NCBI GenBank assembly: GCA_964392615.1
Contig: CAYMRB010000050.1
Span: 1 to 33,327, forward strand
Length of the DNA: 33,327 nucleotides
Origin: CAYMRB01 sp964392615
GTDB taxonomy: Bacteria; Planctomycetota; UBA8108
Direction: 5' to 3'
This document shows positions 7,983 to 15,203 of the stretch, piece by piece. Position numbers and translations under genes: made by a program. The notes under the pieces were generated by a model that had not been told where the DNA came from, made no database searches, and was given only the letters and a program-made list of their open reading frames with translations. Numbering within the stretch: position 1 is the first letter of the stretch; the number at the start of each line of letters is the position of its first letter.

Positions 7983-8345
7983 ATGTTCTTCTTCCGATTC
8001 CTCCGATTGATCGCGTCCGTGTTGTGGGAGGGCGTCTGCAACGGCGCCTCGCTGGCCGCGTTCGGACTCTTCCGGCGGCGCGACACCTGGCGCGCACACG
8101 TCCGCGAGCTGATGACCCGCGCCGGCGCGCTGCTCGTCGTCGCCGCGGTCCTCTTGCCCGCAACCACCGGCTGCACGACCTTCCCGGGCGCGTCGTTCGA
8201 GCGACAGATCGACCAGACGGTGTGGTCGATGCGCGTCATGACCGACGCGAGCGGCGAGTTCGACGGCCTGGTCAGCGACATCCTGGTCCTCACCGATCCC
8301 GAGTGGGGGGAGCTTCCCTCTTCGCTCGAGCAGCTCGGTTGGTGA
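7983..8345 (+). CDS. Small hypothetical membrane protein or lipoprotein
   Basis: 120 residues from ATG 7983, which has GGACGAGG upstream. The first 30 residues form a hydrophobic N-terminus (FFFRFLRLIASVLWEG). A second hydrophobic stretch with a lipobox-like end (LLPATTGC, Cys at residue 64) follows Met44. Translation may instead begin at ATG 8112, giving a 77-residue lipoprotein starting MTRAGALLVVAAV. The C-terminal part (RQIDQTVWSMRVMTDASGEFDG) resembles no family I can name. A weak promoter-like pair TTGTGA-N17-TACCTT lies upstream (7889-7917). Confidence 0.5.
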   Translation: MFFFRFLRLIASVLWEGVCNGASLAAFGLFRRRDTWRAHVRELMTRAGALLVVAAVLLPATTGCTTFPGASFERQIDQTVWSMRVMTDASGEFDGLVSDILVLTDPEWGELPSSLEQLGW

Positions 8346-8389
8346 CGGAGCGCTCGCCGCACCCGGGTTCGTTGAAGGGCCCTTAACTT

Positions 8390-8417
8390 TTGACCCCCAG
8401 AGCGCCGATTCTATAAT
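8390..8417 (+). promoter_or_regulatory. Sigma-70-type promoter for the bifunctional nuclease gene
   Basis: TTGACC at 8390-8395 and a perfect TATAAT at 8412-8417 are 16 bases apart, in the gap between two genes. The expected start near 8425 gives a leader of about 50 bases ending in a strong GGAGGAGG ribosome-binding site. A short palindrome AAGGGCCCTT lies just upstream (8375-8384). Confidence 0.75.
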
Positions 8418-8473
8418 CGCGGGGACCGTATCGGTCGTTCGTCCGTTATCAGGCGTCGAGTCGCGGAGGAGGC

Positions 8474-9064
8474 GTGGAGCTTCACAGGGTACAGATCAAA
8501 CGGATCATCGGCCCGACGCCGAACGGCGCCGCGGTGCTGCTCGGGAACGAGGACAAGACCTTCGTCATCTTCGTAGGCTTCTACGAGGCGGCTGCGCTGA
8601 TCCGCGAGATCAACAACGAAACGCCCGCGCGTCCGCTGACGCACGAGCTCATTCAGAACATCTTTTTGGGTTTCGACGTCGAGGTGAAGCAGATCATCGT
8701 CTCGACGATCATCGACCAGACGTTCTGCGCGACGCTGATCCTCGAGCAGAAGCTGGACTCGGACGCGGAGGGAGAAGCCTGGATCGGGCGTCGCAACGAG
8801 GTGCGCATCGATGCGCGCCCGAGCGATTGCCTCGTGCTCGCGCTCAAGAACAAGGTCGATATTCTCGTAACCGGAGAGGTCTTCGATCAGGTCCAAGACG
8901 TATCCCAGATGACGTCGGACGTCGAAAAGAGCCTGGCGGGTATCCTGCCGGGAATGGACCCCGAGGAATTCCGTCCGCCGGAGGGCCGCCCGGGTTCTTC
9001 GGAGGACGACATGGACGTCTGGGACCCCGAAGACTTCCCGGACGAGGACGATGAGGATGTCTGA
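8474..9064 (+). CDS. Bifunctional nuclease (BFN, DUF151) domain protein
   Basis: 196 residues starting at GTG 8474, with GGAGGAGG five bases upstream. The BFN/DUF151 domain fills residues 1-135: VQIKRIIGPTPNGAAVLL, then IFVGFYEAAALIREIN, RPLTHELIQNIFLGFDVEV, and RIDARPSDCLVLALKNKV, in which ARPSDCLVLALK is the family hallmark. Plant and thermophile relatives have DNase and RNase activity; most bacterial members are uncharacterised. The C-terminal 50 residues are an acidic, disordered tail (DDMDVWDPEDFPDEDDEDV). The stop overlaps the start of the repeat-protein gene, so both share one transcript. Confidence 0.9.
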   Translation: MELHRVQIKRIIGPTPNGAAVLLGNEDKTFVIFVGFYEAAALIREINNETPARPLTHELIQNIFLGFDVEVKQIIVSTIIDQTFCATLILEQKLDSDAEGEAWIGRRNEVRIDARPSDCLVLALKNKVDILVTGEVFDQVQDVSQMTSDVEKSLAGILPGMDPEEFRPPEGRPGSSEDDMDVWDPEDFPDEDDEDV

Positions 9065-10490
9065 TCACGTTCCGGCGCCGTCGCGCGTCGCGCTCATCGC
9101 CGTCGCTGGCCTGGCGCTTCTCTCAGCGGGAGCGGCGGTATCGGCGGCGGATGCCAAGTACGAGTTCCTGCCGAACGGTCACACGGTCTGGGCCATCAAT
9201 CACGAGAACGGGCGGTTTGCGGGCTACCGCTACCTCTCGAGCGGCATGGCGCGGGGCGCGACGGAGCGGCAGATCGAGCGCAGTCGCGTCGTCACACTGA
9301 ATCGGCGTGCGTTTCCGGCGGACGAGACGGTTTGGCTGCTCAGCGATCGTTCGCGCACCGACGTCATTTGGACGTGCAACACGCGGACGGGTGACGTCCA
9401 GCTGTGGAATCACCGCATGGGTGGCGAGGTCGACGGCGAGAAGCCGATCCGGACACTGCTCGAGCTCCTGCCGCCCGGCGCCGCAGATTCCGAAGGCGCT
9501 TCCGCGCAGCTGCGGCCGGGGACGTTCCAGTTCCTTCCGAATCGGCGGTCGATCTGGGTCGTCAACCGCCCCGCGGGTCGATTCGCCGGATACCACTTCC
9601 GCGACGACCAGGACCGCAGCGTGCTGCGAACGCGCGTGGTGGAGGTGGACGCGACGCTGTTTCCGGCCGCGGATGTCGTGTATCTGCTCAGCGACAAGAA
9701 CTTCGCCGAGACGATGTGGGTCGCCAACACGCGTACCGGCGTGTTTCAGCTCTGGACGCCTCGCGCCGCGGGCGCCGTCGAAGGCAAGACGATCCGCCGT
9801 GTCGAGCAGGATCTCGGCGGGGGAACGTACCGCTTCCTCGCGAACCGGCGAACGATCTGGGTCGCGAACCCCGACAAGGGGCGCCTGGTCGCGTACCGGT
9901 ACAGGGACAACCTCGACGGAACGATCGAGAAGAGCCGGGTCGTCGATCTCGATCCGCGTACGTTTCCGGCGGACGAGACCGACTTCCTCCTGGGCGACCT
10001 CTACCTGACCGAGAGTTTGTGGGTCGTCAACACCCGTACCGGACGCCTGCAGCTGTGGAGTCACGGACAGGGCGGCGTGCTCGAGTCCGAAGATCCGGTC
10101 GAGACGCTCGGCGACCTCGTTCCGGGAGGCGACGCGGAGTCGCAGCAGGTGGGGGACTTCGCCTTCCTGCCGTACTGGCGAACCGTCTGGGTGGTCCACC
10201 AACCCACCGGGCGCCTTGCCGGTTACCACTTCAAGAGCGATCGTGAGAAGACGATCGAGCGAACGCGCGTCGTCGCACTCGATCAGCGAGGGTTTCCGCC
10301 GACAGTCACGGCGTTCGGCCTGAGCGACAAGAACTTCGCCCAATCGCTGTGGATCGGCAATACGGCGTTGGGGGACTTCCAGCTCTGGACGCCCGGTAGC
10401 GGCGGCGATGTTCGCGGGGACCGACCGGTGTCCGCGATGATCGACCTCATGGATCGCACCTCCCGCCCAACGAAGGCTGCCGAGCGCTGA
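9051..10490 (+). CDS. Exported protein of four tandem ~105-residue repeats (eight half-repeats)
   Basis: 479 residues. A signal peptide covers residues 1-33 (ALIAVAGLALLSAGAAVSAA). The rest consists of four repeats beginning at about 37, 157, 259 and 368, each with two related halves. The first half reads FLPN-x-RT-(I/V)WVVN followed by GR-(F/L)-AGYRY. The second reads LLSDKNF, then (L/M)WVANTRTG and (F/L)QLW. The motif W-x-x-N recurs at Trp 47, 107, 169, 223, 270, 324, 380 (His instead of Asn) and 434. Eight regular short beta-rich units would fit a beta-propeller, but I recognise no named family and no catalytic motif. It overlaps the nuclease gene by 14 bases (8 if ATG 9057 is used) and is followed 13 bases later by a lipoprotein gene. 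Confidence 0.8.
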   Translation: MRMSDHVPAPSRVALIAVAGLALLSAGAAVSAADAKYEFLPNGHTVWAINHENGRFAGYRYLSSGMARGATERQIERSRVVTLNRRAFPADETVWLLSDRSRTDVIWTCNTRTGDVQLWNHRMGGEVDGEKPIRTLLELLPPGAADSEGASAQLRPGTFQFLPNRRSIWVVNRPAGRFAGYHFRDDQDRSVLRTRVVEVDATLFPAADVVYLLSDKNFAETMWVANTRTGVFQLWTPRAAGAVEGKTIRRVEQDLGGGTYRFLANRRTIWVANPDKGRLVAYRYRDNLDGTIEKSRVVDLDPRTFPADETDFLLGDLYLTESLWVVNTRTGRLQLWSHGQGGVLESEDPVETLGDLVPGGDAESQQVGDFAFLPYWRTVWVVHQPTGRLAGYHFKSDREKTIERTRVVALDQRGFPPTVTAFGLSDKNFAQSLWIGNTALGDFQLWTPGSGGDVRGDRPVSAMIDLMDRTSRPTKAAER

Positions 10491-10503
10491 GAAGGAGCAA
10501 ACG

Positions 10504-11016
10504 GTGACGCAAAGCACGCCGTCCCGCCGCGCGATTCGCTCTACCGTGCTCGCGGGGCTCTTGTGCGGTGCGCTCTCGAGCTGCTGCACGAGCGGCTTGG
10601 CGCCGGAGAGGCTGGGCGTGTACTTCGATCCGGTCCGGCCGGAGTGGGCGCTCGTCGGCTTCGTCTACGCGCTCGAGACGGAGAGTTGGGACTACGCGTA
10701 CCGCAGCCTCTCGGCTCGGTCGCGCGAGAAGTTCTCCCAGCTCGAGCTGCGGGTCGGACTCGCGTTCCTCGAGGATCCGCGCACGGGAATCCCTCTTATC
10801 GACATCATCCGCGGCTCGATGCAGGAGCGGACGATCGACGACTACGCGTCCGACGCGGAGCAGGTCGTCGTGTGGTGCCTGTGGGAAGGCGAGAAGGACA
10901 CCTACGACACCGAGGTGATCCTCGTACGGGAGACGGACGAGGAGACCGGTAGCCTCCACTGGAAGGTCGATCTCGCCGCGACGTTCGAGCGTCTGACGGG
11001 CATGCGGCTGCCGTAG
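10504..11016 (+). CDS. Hypothetical lipoprotein
   Basis: 170 residues starting at GTG 10504, preceded by a good GAAGGAG site. The signal peptide ends in a lipobox ALSSC with the cysteine at residue 27, followed by another Cys. The mature domain (RPEWALVGFVYALETESWDYAYRSL, then SREKFSQLELRVG and a beta-rich end VVVWCLWEGEK, LHWKVDL) looks like an alpha+beta fold similar to NTF2-like lipid- or ligand-binding domains, but this is only an impression from the pattern of helices followed by strands. It probably belongs to the nuclease/repeat-protein transcript. It converges with fetB. Confidence 0.7.
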   Translation: MTQSTPSRRAIRSTVLAGLLCGALSSCCTSGLAPERLGVYFDPVRPEWALVGFVYALETESWDYAYRSLSARSREKFSQLELRVGLAFLEDPRTGIPLIDIIRGSMQERTIDDYASDAEQVVVWCLWEGEKDTYDTEVILVRETDEETGSLHWKVDLAATFERLTGMRLP

Positions 11017-11038
11017 CGTCGGCGCGGGGCCTCGGCGC

Positions 11039-11845
11039 TCAGGAGCCAGTGTCCGTGGCACGACCGCCGACTTGCCGCAGCTGGTGGTCGGAGTTGAAGA
11101 GCCGGCGGTACCCGAGCAATACGACCCCGACGGTTCCCAGCGCGGTCGCGGCCGCGATCAGGAACAGGATGACGATCTGGTAGCGCACGGCTTGCATCGG
11201 GTTCGCGCCGGCTAGGATCTGGCCCGTCATCATGCCGGGCAGGCTGACGATTCCGACGACCATCATGGTGTTGATCGTCGGAATCATGCCCGTGCGAACG
11301 GCTTCGCCGACGGTCTCGCGAGCGGCTTCCCAAGATGTCGCGCCCAGCGCGAGCAGCGACTCGATCTCATGGCGTCGGGCGAGATCGGTGGTGAGGCGAT
11401 CGAGGCCGAGCGACACGCCGTTCAGGGCGTTTCCGAGGATCATGCCGAGGACCGGCACGGAGTACTGCGCCGCGTACCATGGCTCGGCACGAACGATGGT
11501 CGTCAAGGCGACGGCAGTCATCGCCCAGGAGCCGACCAGCATGCCCAAGAACGCGTCGAGCGCCATTCCCCGGTAGCGTTCGCGAGCGCGTCGGGTCGCG
11601 GCGCGGGCAGCGACGGCGGTCATCAGGAGAAGAAGGAGCGCGATCAGCGGCAGGTTGCCGATCGCGAACACGCGTTGCAGAACGAGGCCGACGAGCAGCA
11701 GCTGGACAACTGTCCGCGCCGAAGCGACGAGCAGCTCCCGGCCGAGACCGAGACGCAGCGCGGCGGAGATCGCGGCGTTGACGAGGATGAGCGCAGCGGC
11801 GATCGCGACCTCGACGTAGGACAGCTCGACGGCGCTTCCGCCCAT
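11039..11845 (-). CDS. fetB: FetB-like ABC transporter permease (UPF0014)
   Basis: 268-residue integral membrane protein of the UPF0014 family, whose E. coli member FetB works with FetA to export iron and protect against oxidative stress. Family features are the stretch LGMILGNALNGVSLGLDRL, the following acidic helix HEIESLLALGATSWEAARE, and RTGMIPTINTMMVVGIVSLPGMMTGQ (positions about 180-215). About seven hydrophobic segments are visible. The ATG at 11845 is chosen because it lies four bases after the fetA stop and has GAGG upstream; the longer frame upstream overlaps fetA. Metal specificity cannot be read from the sequence. Confidence 0.9.
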   Translation of the reverse strand: MGGSAVELSYVEVAIAAALILVNAAISAALRLGLGRELLVASARTVVQLLLVGLVLQRVFAIGNLPLIALLLLLMTAVAARAATRRARERYRGMALDAFLGMLVGSWAMTAVALTTIVRAEPWYAAQYSVPVLGMILGNALNGVSLGLDRLTTDLARRHEIESLLALGATSWEAARETVGEAVRTGMIPTINTMMVVGIVSLPGMMTGQILAGANPMQAVRYQIVILFLIAAATALGTVGVVLLGYRRLFNSDHQLRQVGGRATDTGS

Positions 11846-11849
11846 GGGG

Positions 11850-12569
11850 CTACGGTGCCTCGATCTCGCCAGACCGCAACCGAAGGGCGCGGTCCGCGAC
11901 GCGGCGGTTCTGCTCGGCGTCGTGGCTGACCCAGACTGCAGCAGGAGCGGGACGGTCGCGACGCTCGCTCGTCTCCTGCAGCCACGAGTCGACCAGCTGC
12001 TCGATCGCGCGTCCCGTCTCGGCATCCAGAGACGCGGTCGGCTCGTCGAGCAGCAGCACGACCGGGTCCAGCTGCAGCGCGCGTACGAGAGCGGCGATTT
12101 GAGCCTCGCCGCCGGACAGCTCGTCGCAGTGCTTATCCAGGAATGGGCCGTCCCGGCCGAGAACCGCGAACCAGCGCAGGGCGCGCTCGAGGTCGAACGG
12201 CCCGCGTCGCTCGTTCGCCCGCAGGCGGAACGGAAGTTCGAGATTCGACCGGACAGTCCCTCTGCGAAACACCGGGCGCTGATGGATGTACTGAACGCGT
12301 GACCGAAAGGCGGGAACGGCGGAGCCCTGAACCACTGCGCCCTGAAACCGCACCGAGCCGCGATTCACCGGCTCGAGCAGACACAATGTGCGAAGCAGAA
12401 GGCTCTTTCCGGCACCCGACGGCCCGGAGAGAGCCAGGCGGTCGCCGGAACTCACCGCGACGGACACGTCTCGCAGGAGCCACCGCTCTTCCGCGGAGCG
12501 CGGATCGCGCCTCGCGACATCGCGAGCCTCCAGAAGGGGGGCCTCGGGGTCGGAACTGAGCGTGTCCAT
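11850..12569 (-). CDS. fetA: FetA-like ABC transporter ATP-binding protein
   Basis: 239-residue ABC ATPase paired with the UPF0014 permease four bases downstream. Walker A GPSGAGKSL is at 49-57, the Q-loop region YIHQRPVF follows, the signature ELSGGEAQ lies at about 150, Walker B VVLLLDEPTASLD follows, and the H-loop is in VWVSHDAEQ. All parts needed for ATP hydrolysis are present. The upstream intergenic stretch (12570-12729) shows no clear promoter. The pair matches the fetAB arrangement; iron export is inferred from the family. Confidence 0.88.
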   Translation of the reverse strand: MDTLSSDPEAPLLEARDVARRDPRSAEERWLLRDVSVAVSSGDRLALSGPSGAGKSLLLRTLCLLEPVNRGSVRFQGAVVQGSAVPAFRSRVQYIHQRPVFRRGTVRSNLELPFRLRANERRGPFDLERALRWFAVLGRDGPFLDKHCDELSGGEAQIAALVRALQLDPVVLLLDEPTASLDAETGRAIEQLVDSWLQETSERRDRPAPAAVWVSHDAEQNRRVADRALRLRSGEIEAP

Positions 12570-12795
12570 GCCCAGCAGGATACCCCGTACCGGCGCCGGC
12601 GGGGAGACCGCGGCGGCATAGGTTTTCTCAACTCTACGCAGCGGCGGAAGTTATCGGCCAGGCAGACGGACGCCCGAGGGAGCGCCCAAGCCGCCGGCTG
12701 AGCTCCCCCACTCGGGCCGATAAGGGCCATTATGATGAGTTACGAGGTGGGCGCGCTGCCAGGATGGCCGATCCGGCCGCCATGGAGGTCTCGGG

Positions 12796-12855
12796 CCGAT
12801 ACCGTCTCCGATACCGTCTCCGATACCGTCTCCGATACCGTCTCCGATACCGACT
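12796..12855. repeat. 12-bp tandem repeat after aroDE
   Basis: Four perfect copies of CCGATACCGTCT (12796-12843) plus a degenerate fifth (12844-12855). The array ends two bases short of the aroDE stop codon, so it lies in the 3' untranslated part of that transcript. Each copy consists of two hexamers of the same general form as those in the repeat at 26431-26610. Confidence 0.9.
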
Positions 12856-12857
12856 CC

Positions 12858-14360
12858 CTATCCGTCGGCTATCCCGCGCTCCAGCGCGTCCGTCGCCGCT
12901 GCACGGCCGGTCAACAGCTCGAACTGCATCCGGGCTCGCGCGATGATCCGCTCGCGCCCGTCGACCCGCAGCGCGCCGCATTGGGCGGCGATGCGGAGGA
13001 ACGGGGTCTCCGGCGGATCGTCGGCCCGACGGCGTCGCGGCAGGGTCAGGTCGAATGCGACGGTCTCGGCGGTCAGCGCTTCGGGCGGGACCGGATCGTC
13101 GCGGGCGTCCATCGGCGGCGCGGCGTTGACGATGGCGCGCGCGTGGACGTGGCGCAGCTGGTCGATGTGTGCCGACCGCACGCCCAGGTCGTCCGCCATC
13201 GAGACTCCCCTCTGGATGTTCCGATAGTACCTCGATGGGTTGGCGCCGGCCTCGAGCAGCGCCCGGACCGCCAGTCGCGCCAGGTCGCCGCGGCCGAGCA
13301 CCGCGACCTCGGCACCGCGGAGGTCGCCCAGCCGCTCGCGCAACGGGACGAGCACGCCGTCGTAGGCCGTCGAATGCGCCCGCCAGGCGCCGTCTCGCCA
13401 CAGAAGCGTGTCGCTGGCCGCGCGCGCACGGCCGCGATCGTCCGAGGTCGCGGCGAGCTCGAGCGCCGCCGCCTCGAGCGCTCCCGTCACGATCAGTCCG
13501 TCGACGGGCATCGTTTCGCGACAGGCGTCGACTGCGGCGAGCTCTTTGGTCACGAGCGGTAGGAAGACACCGTCGAGCCCCGCTGCCCGCAGCGCCGCGT
13601 TGTGCATGCGAAGCGGTAGCGAGCAGGCCTCGAAGTCGTCCGTCGACGTGCCGACGATGCCCCAGACGTGCGTGTCGGGGCCGAGCTCTCCCGCCCGGTA
13701 CAGATCGACCAGCTCTCGCGCTCCGACCTGGCCCGGCGCCACTGCACGCCCCAGCGCTCCGTACGTGAACGGCGCGCCGCGCGCGATCGACAGCACACGA
13801 CTCGCGATGCCTTGCTGGCCCATCGCGAATCCGACGCGCCGTGGGGCCGCGTCGCCTGCTTCCCCGTCGCGTCCGCGTTCGACCCACTCGAGCATCCGCG
13901 CGGCGTCGGCCAAGCGTGTCGCCGTCGGCACGATCTTCACCGCGCGCGGCGACAGCGCGGTCATCTCGTGCGTCCAGCGGTCGAGCTCGTCCACGCTCGG
14001 CATGCCTGCGAAGTCGTGGTGCGATACGACGAGAGGCGCGTCGTCCGCCGCGAGCCGCCGCGCGCACTCGCTCCCCCACTCGGCATCGACGAGCGCCGCC
14101 CCCGCGTCGAGCGCGTCGCGGAACACGGACAGGCGCTTCGCGTCGTCGCCCGCGTACTCGCCGCCTTGCTCCACGAGGCGATACGTGAACAGAACCGCCG
14201 GCCAGCTCTGGGTCGCGGCCTTCAAGCACTCGAGCGCGACTTCGACTGACGGAAACAGATCGGCGCGGAGCTCGATCCCTCCCGTGCCTGCGGGCACCGC
14301 GTCGAGATCGTCGGCGGACGTGACCACACCGACGACACCTTCGAGCGGAAAGCCTGTCAC
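12858..14360 (-). CDS. aroD: Fusion of type I 3-dehydroquinate dehydratase and a degenerate shikimate dehydrogenase domain
   Basis: 500 residues in two parts, combining shikimate-pathway steps three and four as in plant and some planctomycete proteins. Residues 1-225 are a type I dehydroquinase: ELRADLF at 30-36, VVSHHDF with the catalytic His115, KIVPTA with the Schiff-base Lys142, then MGQQGIASR and the terminal APGQ at 208-211. Residues 232-500 have the layout of shikimate dehydrogenase: GIVG, SLPLRMHNAAL, a Rossmann stretch VAVLGRGDLARLAVRALLEAG, IVNAAPPMDA and a final MQFELLTG. The catalytic Lys of the NVTxPxK motif is replaced (IVTGALEA, Glu296) and the Asp of the NTD motif is replaced (STAYDG, Ala332). 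The second half may therefore be inactive or altered. It starts four bases after the ribE stop. Confidence 0.85.
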   Translation of the reverse strand: MTGFPLEGVVGVVTSADDLDAVPAGTGGIELRADLFPSVEVALECLKAATQSWPAVLFTYRLVEQGGEYAGDDAKRLSVFRDALDAGAALVDAEWGSECARRLAADDAPLVVSHHDFAGMPSVDELDRWTHEMTALSPRAVKIVPTATRLADAARMLEWVERGRDGEAGDAAPRRVGFAMGQQGIASRVLSIARGAPFTYGALGRAVAPGQVGARELVDLYRAGELGPDTHVWGIVGTSTDDFEACSLPLRMHNAALRAAGLDGVFLPLVTKELAAVDACRETMPVDGLIVTGALEAAALELAATSDDRGRARAASDTLLWRDGAWRAHSTAYDGVLVPLRERLGDLRGAEVAVLGRGDLARLAVRALLEAGANPSRYYRNIQRGVSMADDLGVRSAHIDQLRHVHARAIVNAAPPMDARDDPVPPEALTAETVAFDLTLPRRRRADDPPETPFLRIAAQCGALRVDGRERIIARARMQFELLTGRAAATDALERGIADG

Positions 14361-14364
14361 GCGT

Positions 14365-15072
14365 CTACTCGCCTTCCTCGAGGCGTCCGGTCCCGGCGAC
14401 CAGCCGGCGGATCTGCTCGGCTGCCGGCGCCCCTTCCTCGAGCAGCGAATCGAACGCGTGAAGCACCCACTTGCCGAACGCGTCCATCTCGAGGTGCACC
14501 GGACTGCCGACGACGCGCGCGTCGAGCTGCGTCCGCTCGAGTGTGTGCGGGATCGCGGCGAAGCTGAACCACCCGCCGGCGCGGTCGACGTCGATGACGG
14601 TCAGGCTGATCCCGTCGACCGACACCGAACCCTTCGGGATTGCCTGGCGCAGCAGCGCGGCCGGCGTCGTGATCTCGAAGAGCTCCTGATCGCCCTCGGT
14701 CCGTCGCGCGCGCACCGTGCCGACGCCGTCGATATGGCCCGTCACATAGTGTCCGCCGAGCTCATCGCCGACGCACAGCGAACGTTCGAGGTTGACTCCA
14801 TCGCCGACGCGCAGCTCGCCGAGCGCCGTCTTCTCGAGCGACTCGGGGATCACGTCGAACGCGACGCGTCCGACGCCGTCGTCGTCTTGCGGATTCTCGA
14901 ACTCCACCACCGTCAGGCATGTCCCATTGATCGCGATGCTCTCGCCCAGGACGACCGGGCGCCACGGCCCGAACTCCTCGACCGGATCGATCCGCACTCC
15001 GAGCCGCAGCCCGTCCGCGCTTCCATCGGCGACCTCGACGACACCCGTTCGCTCGACGATTCCCGTGAACAC
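14365..15072 (-). CDS. ribE: Riboflavin synthase alpha chain
   Basis: 235 residues; catalyses dismutation of two 6,7-dimethyl-8-ribityllumazine molecules to riboflavin. The start is GTG 15072, with GGAGAAGGA upstream, giving the invariant FTGIVE at the N-terminus. The internal duplication is visible: domain 1 has SIAINGTCLTVV and VIPESLEKTALG, domain 2 has SVDGISLTVIDV and AIPHTLERTQLD. Between them lies GGHYVTGHIDGVG, a family hallmark that contributes to the active site. The protein is slightly longer than the usual 200-220 residues because of an acidic C-terminal tail. It forms an operon with aroDE, with a four-base gap. The pairing with an aromatic-pathway gene is unusual but not informative on its own. 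Confidence 0.95.
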   Translation of the reverse strand: MFTGIVERTGVVEVADGSADGLRLGVRIDPVEEFGPWRPVVLGESIAINGTCLTVVEFENPQDDDGVGRVAFDVIPESLEKTALGELRVGDGVNLERSLCVGDELGGHYVTGHIDGVGTVRARRTEGDQELFEITTPAALLRQAIPKGSVSVDGISLTVIDVDRAGGWFSFAAIPHTLERTQLDARVVGSPVHLEMDAFGKWVLHAFDSLLEEGAPAAEQIRRLVAGTGRLEEGE

Positions 15073-15140
15073 GTTTCCTTCTCCGCGGCCGACTGGTACA
15101 CCTTCTGGGGTCGAGTCGGATGCCGATTTCGGCCGAGCCC

Positions 15141-15159
15141 GACTCCGAATCCCGGAGTC
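15141..15159. promoter_or_regulatory. Inverted repeat between ribE and the MoeA-like gene
   Basis: GACTCCG (15141-15147) and CGGAGTC (15153-15159) form a perfect 7-bp inverted repeat around a five-base centre. The right arm overlaps the -10 box of the proposed ribE promoter. It is a candidate operator for the divergent pair; a transcribed hairpin is the alternative. Confidence 0.45.
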
Positions 15160-15184
15160 TACGCCGTTCCCCTCTAGTAACCAA
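15156..15184 (-). promoter_or_regulatory. Candidate promoter for ribE-aroDE
   Basis: On the minus strand TTGGTT (15184-15179) and TAGACT (15161-15156) are exactly 17 bases apart. The -35 matches poorly (three of six) and the -10 four of six. The leader would be about 75 bases, too short for a full FMN riboswitch, and none of its conserved sequence is visible. Confidence 0.4.
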
Positions 15185-15203
15185 GCCTGGAACGTCCGCA
15201 CGG

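Noticed and set aside
12796..12855. CRISPR array
   Set aside because: Units are 12 bp and contiguous with no spacers, and no cas genes are in the window.
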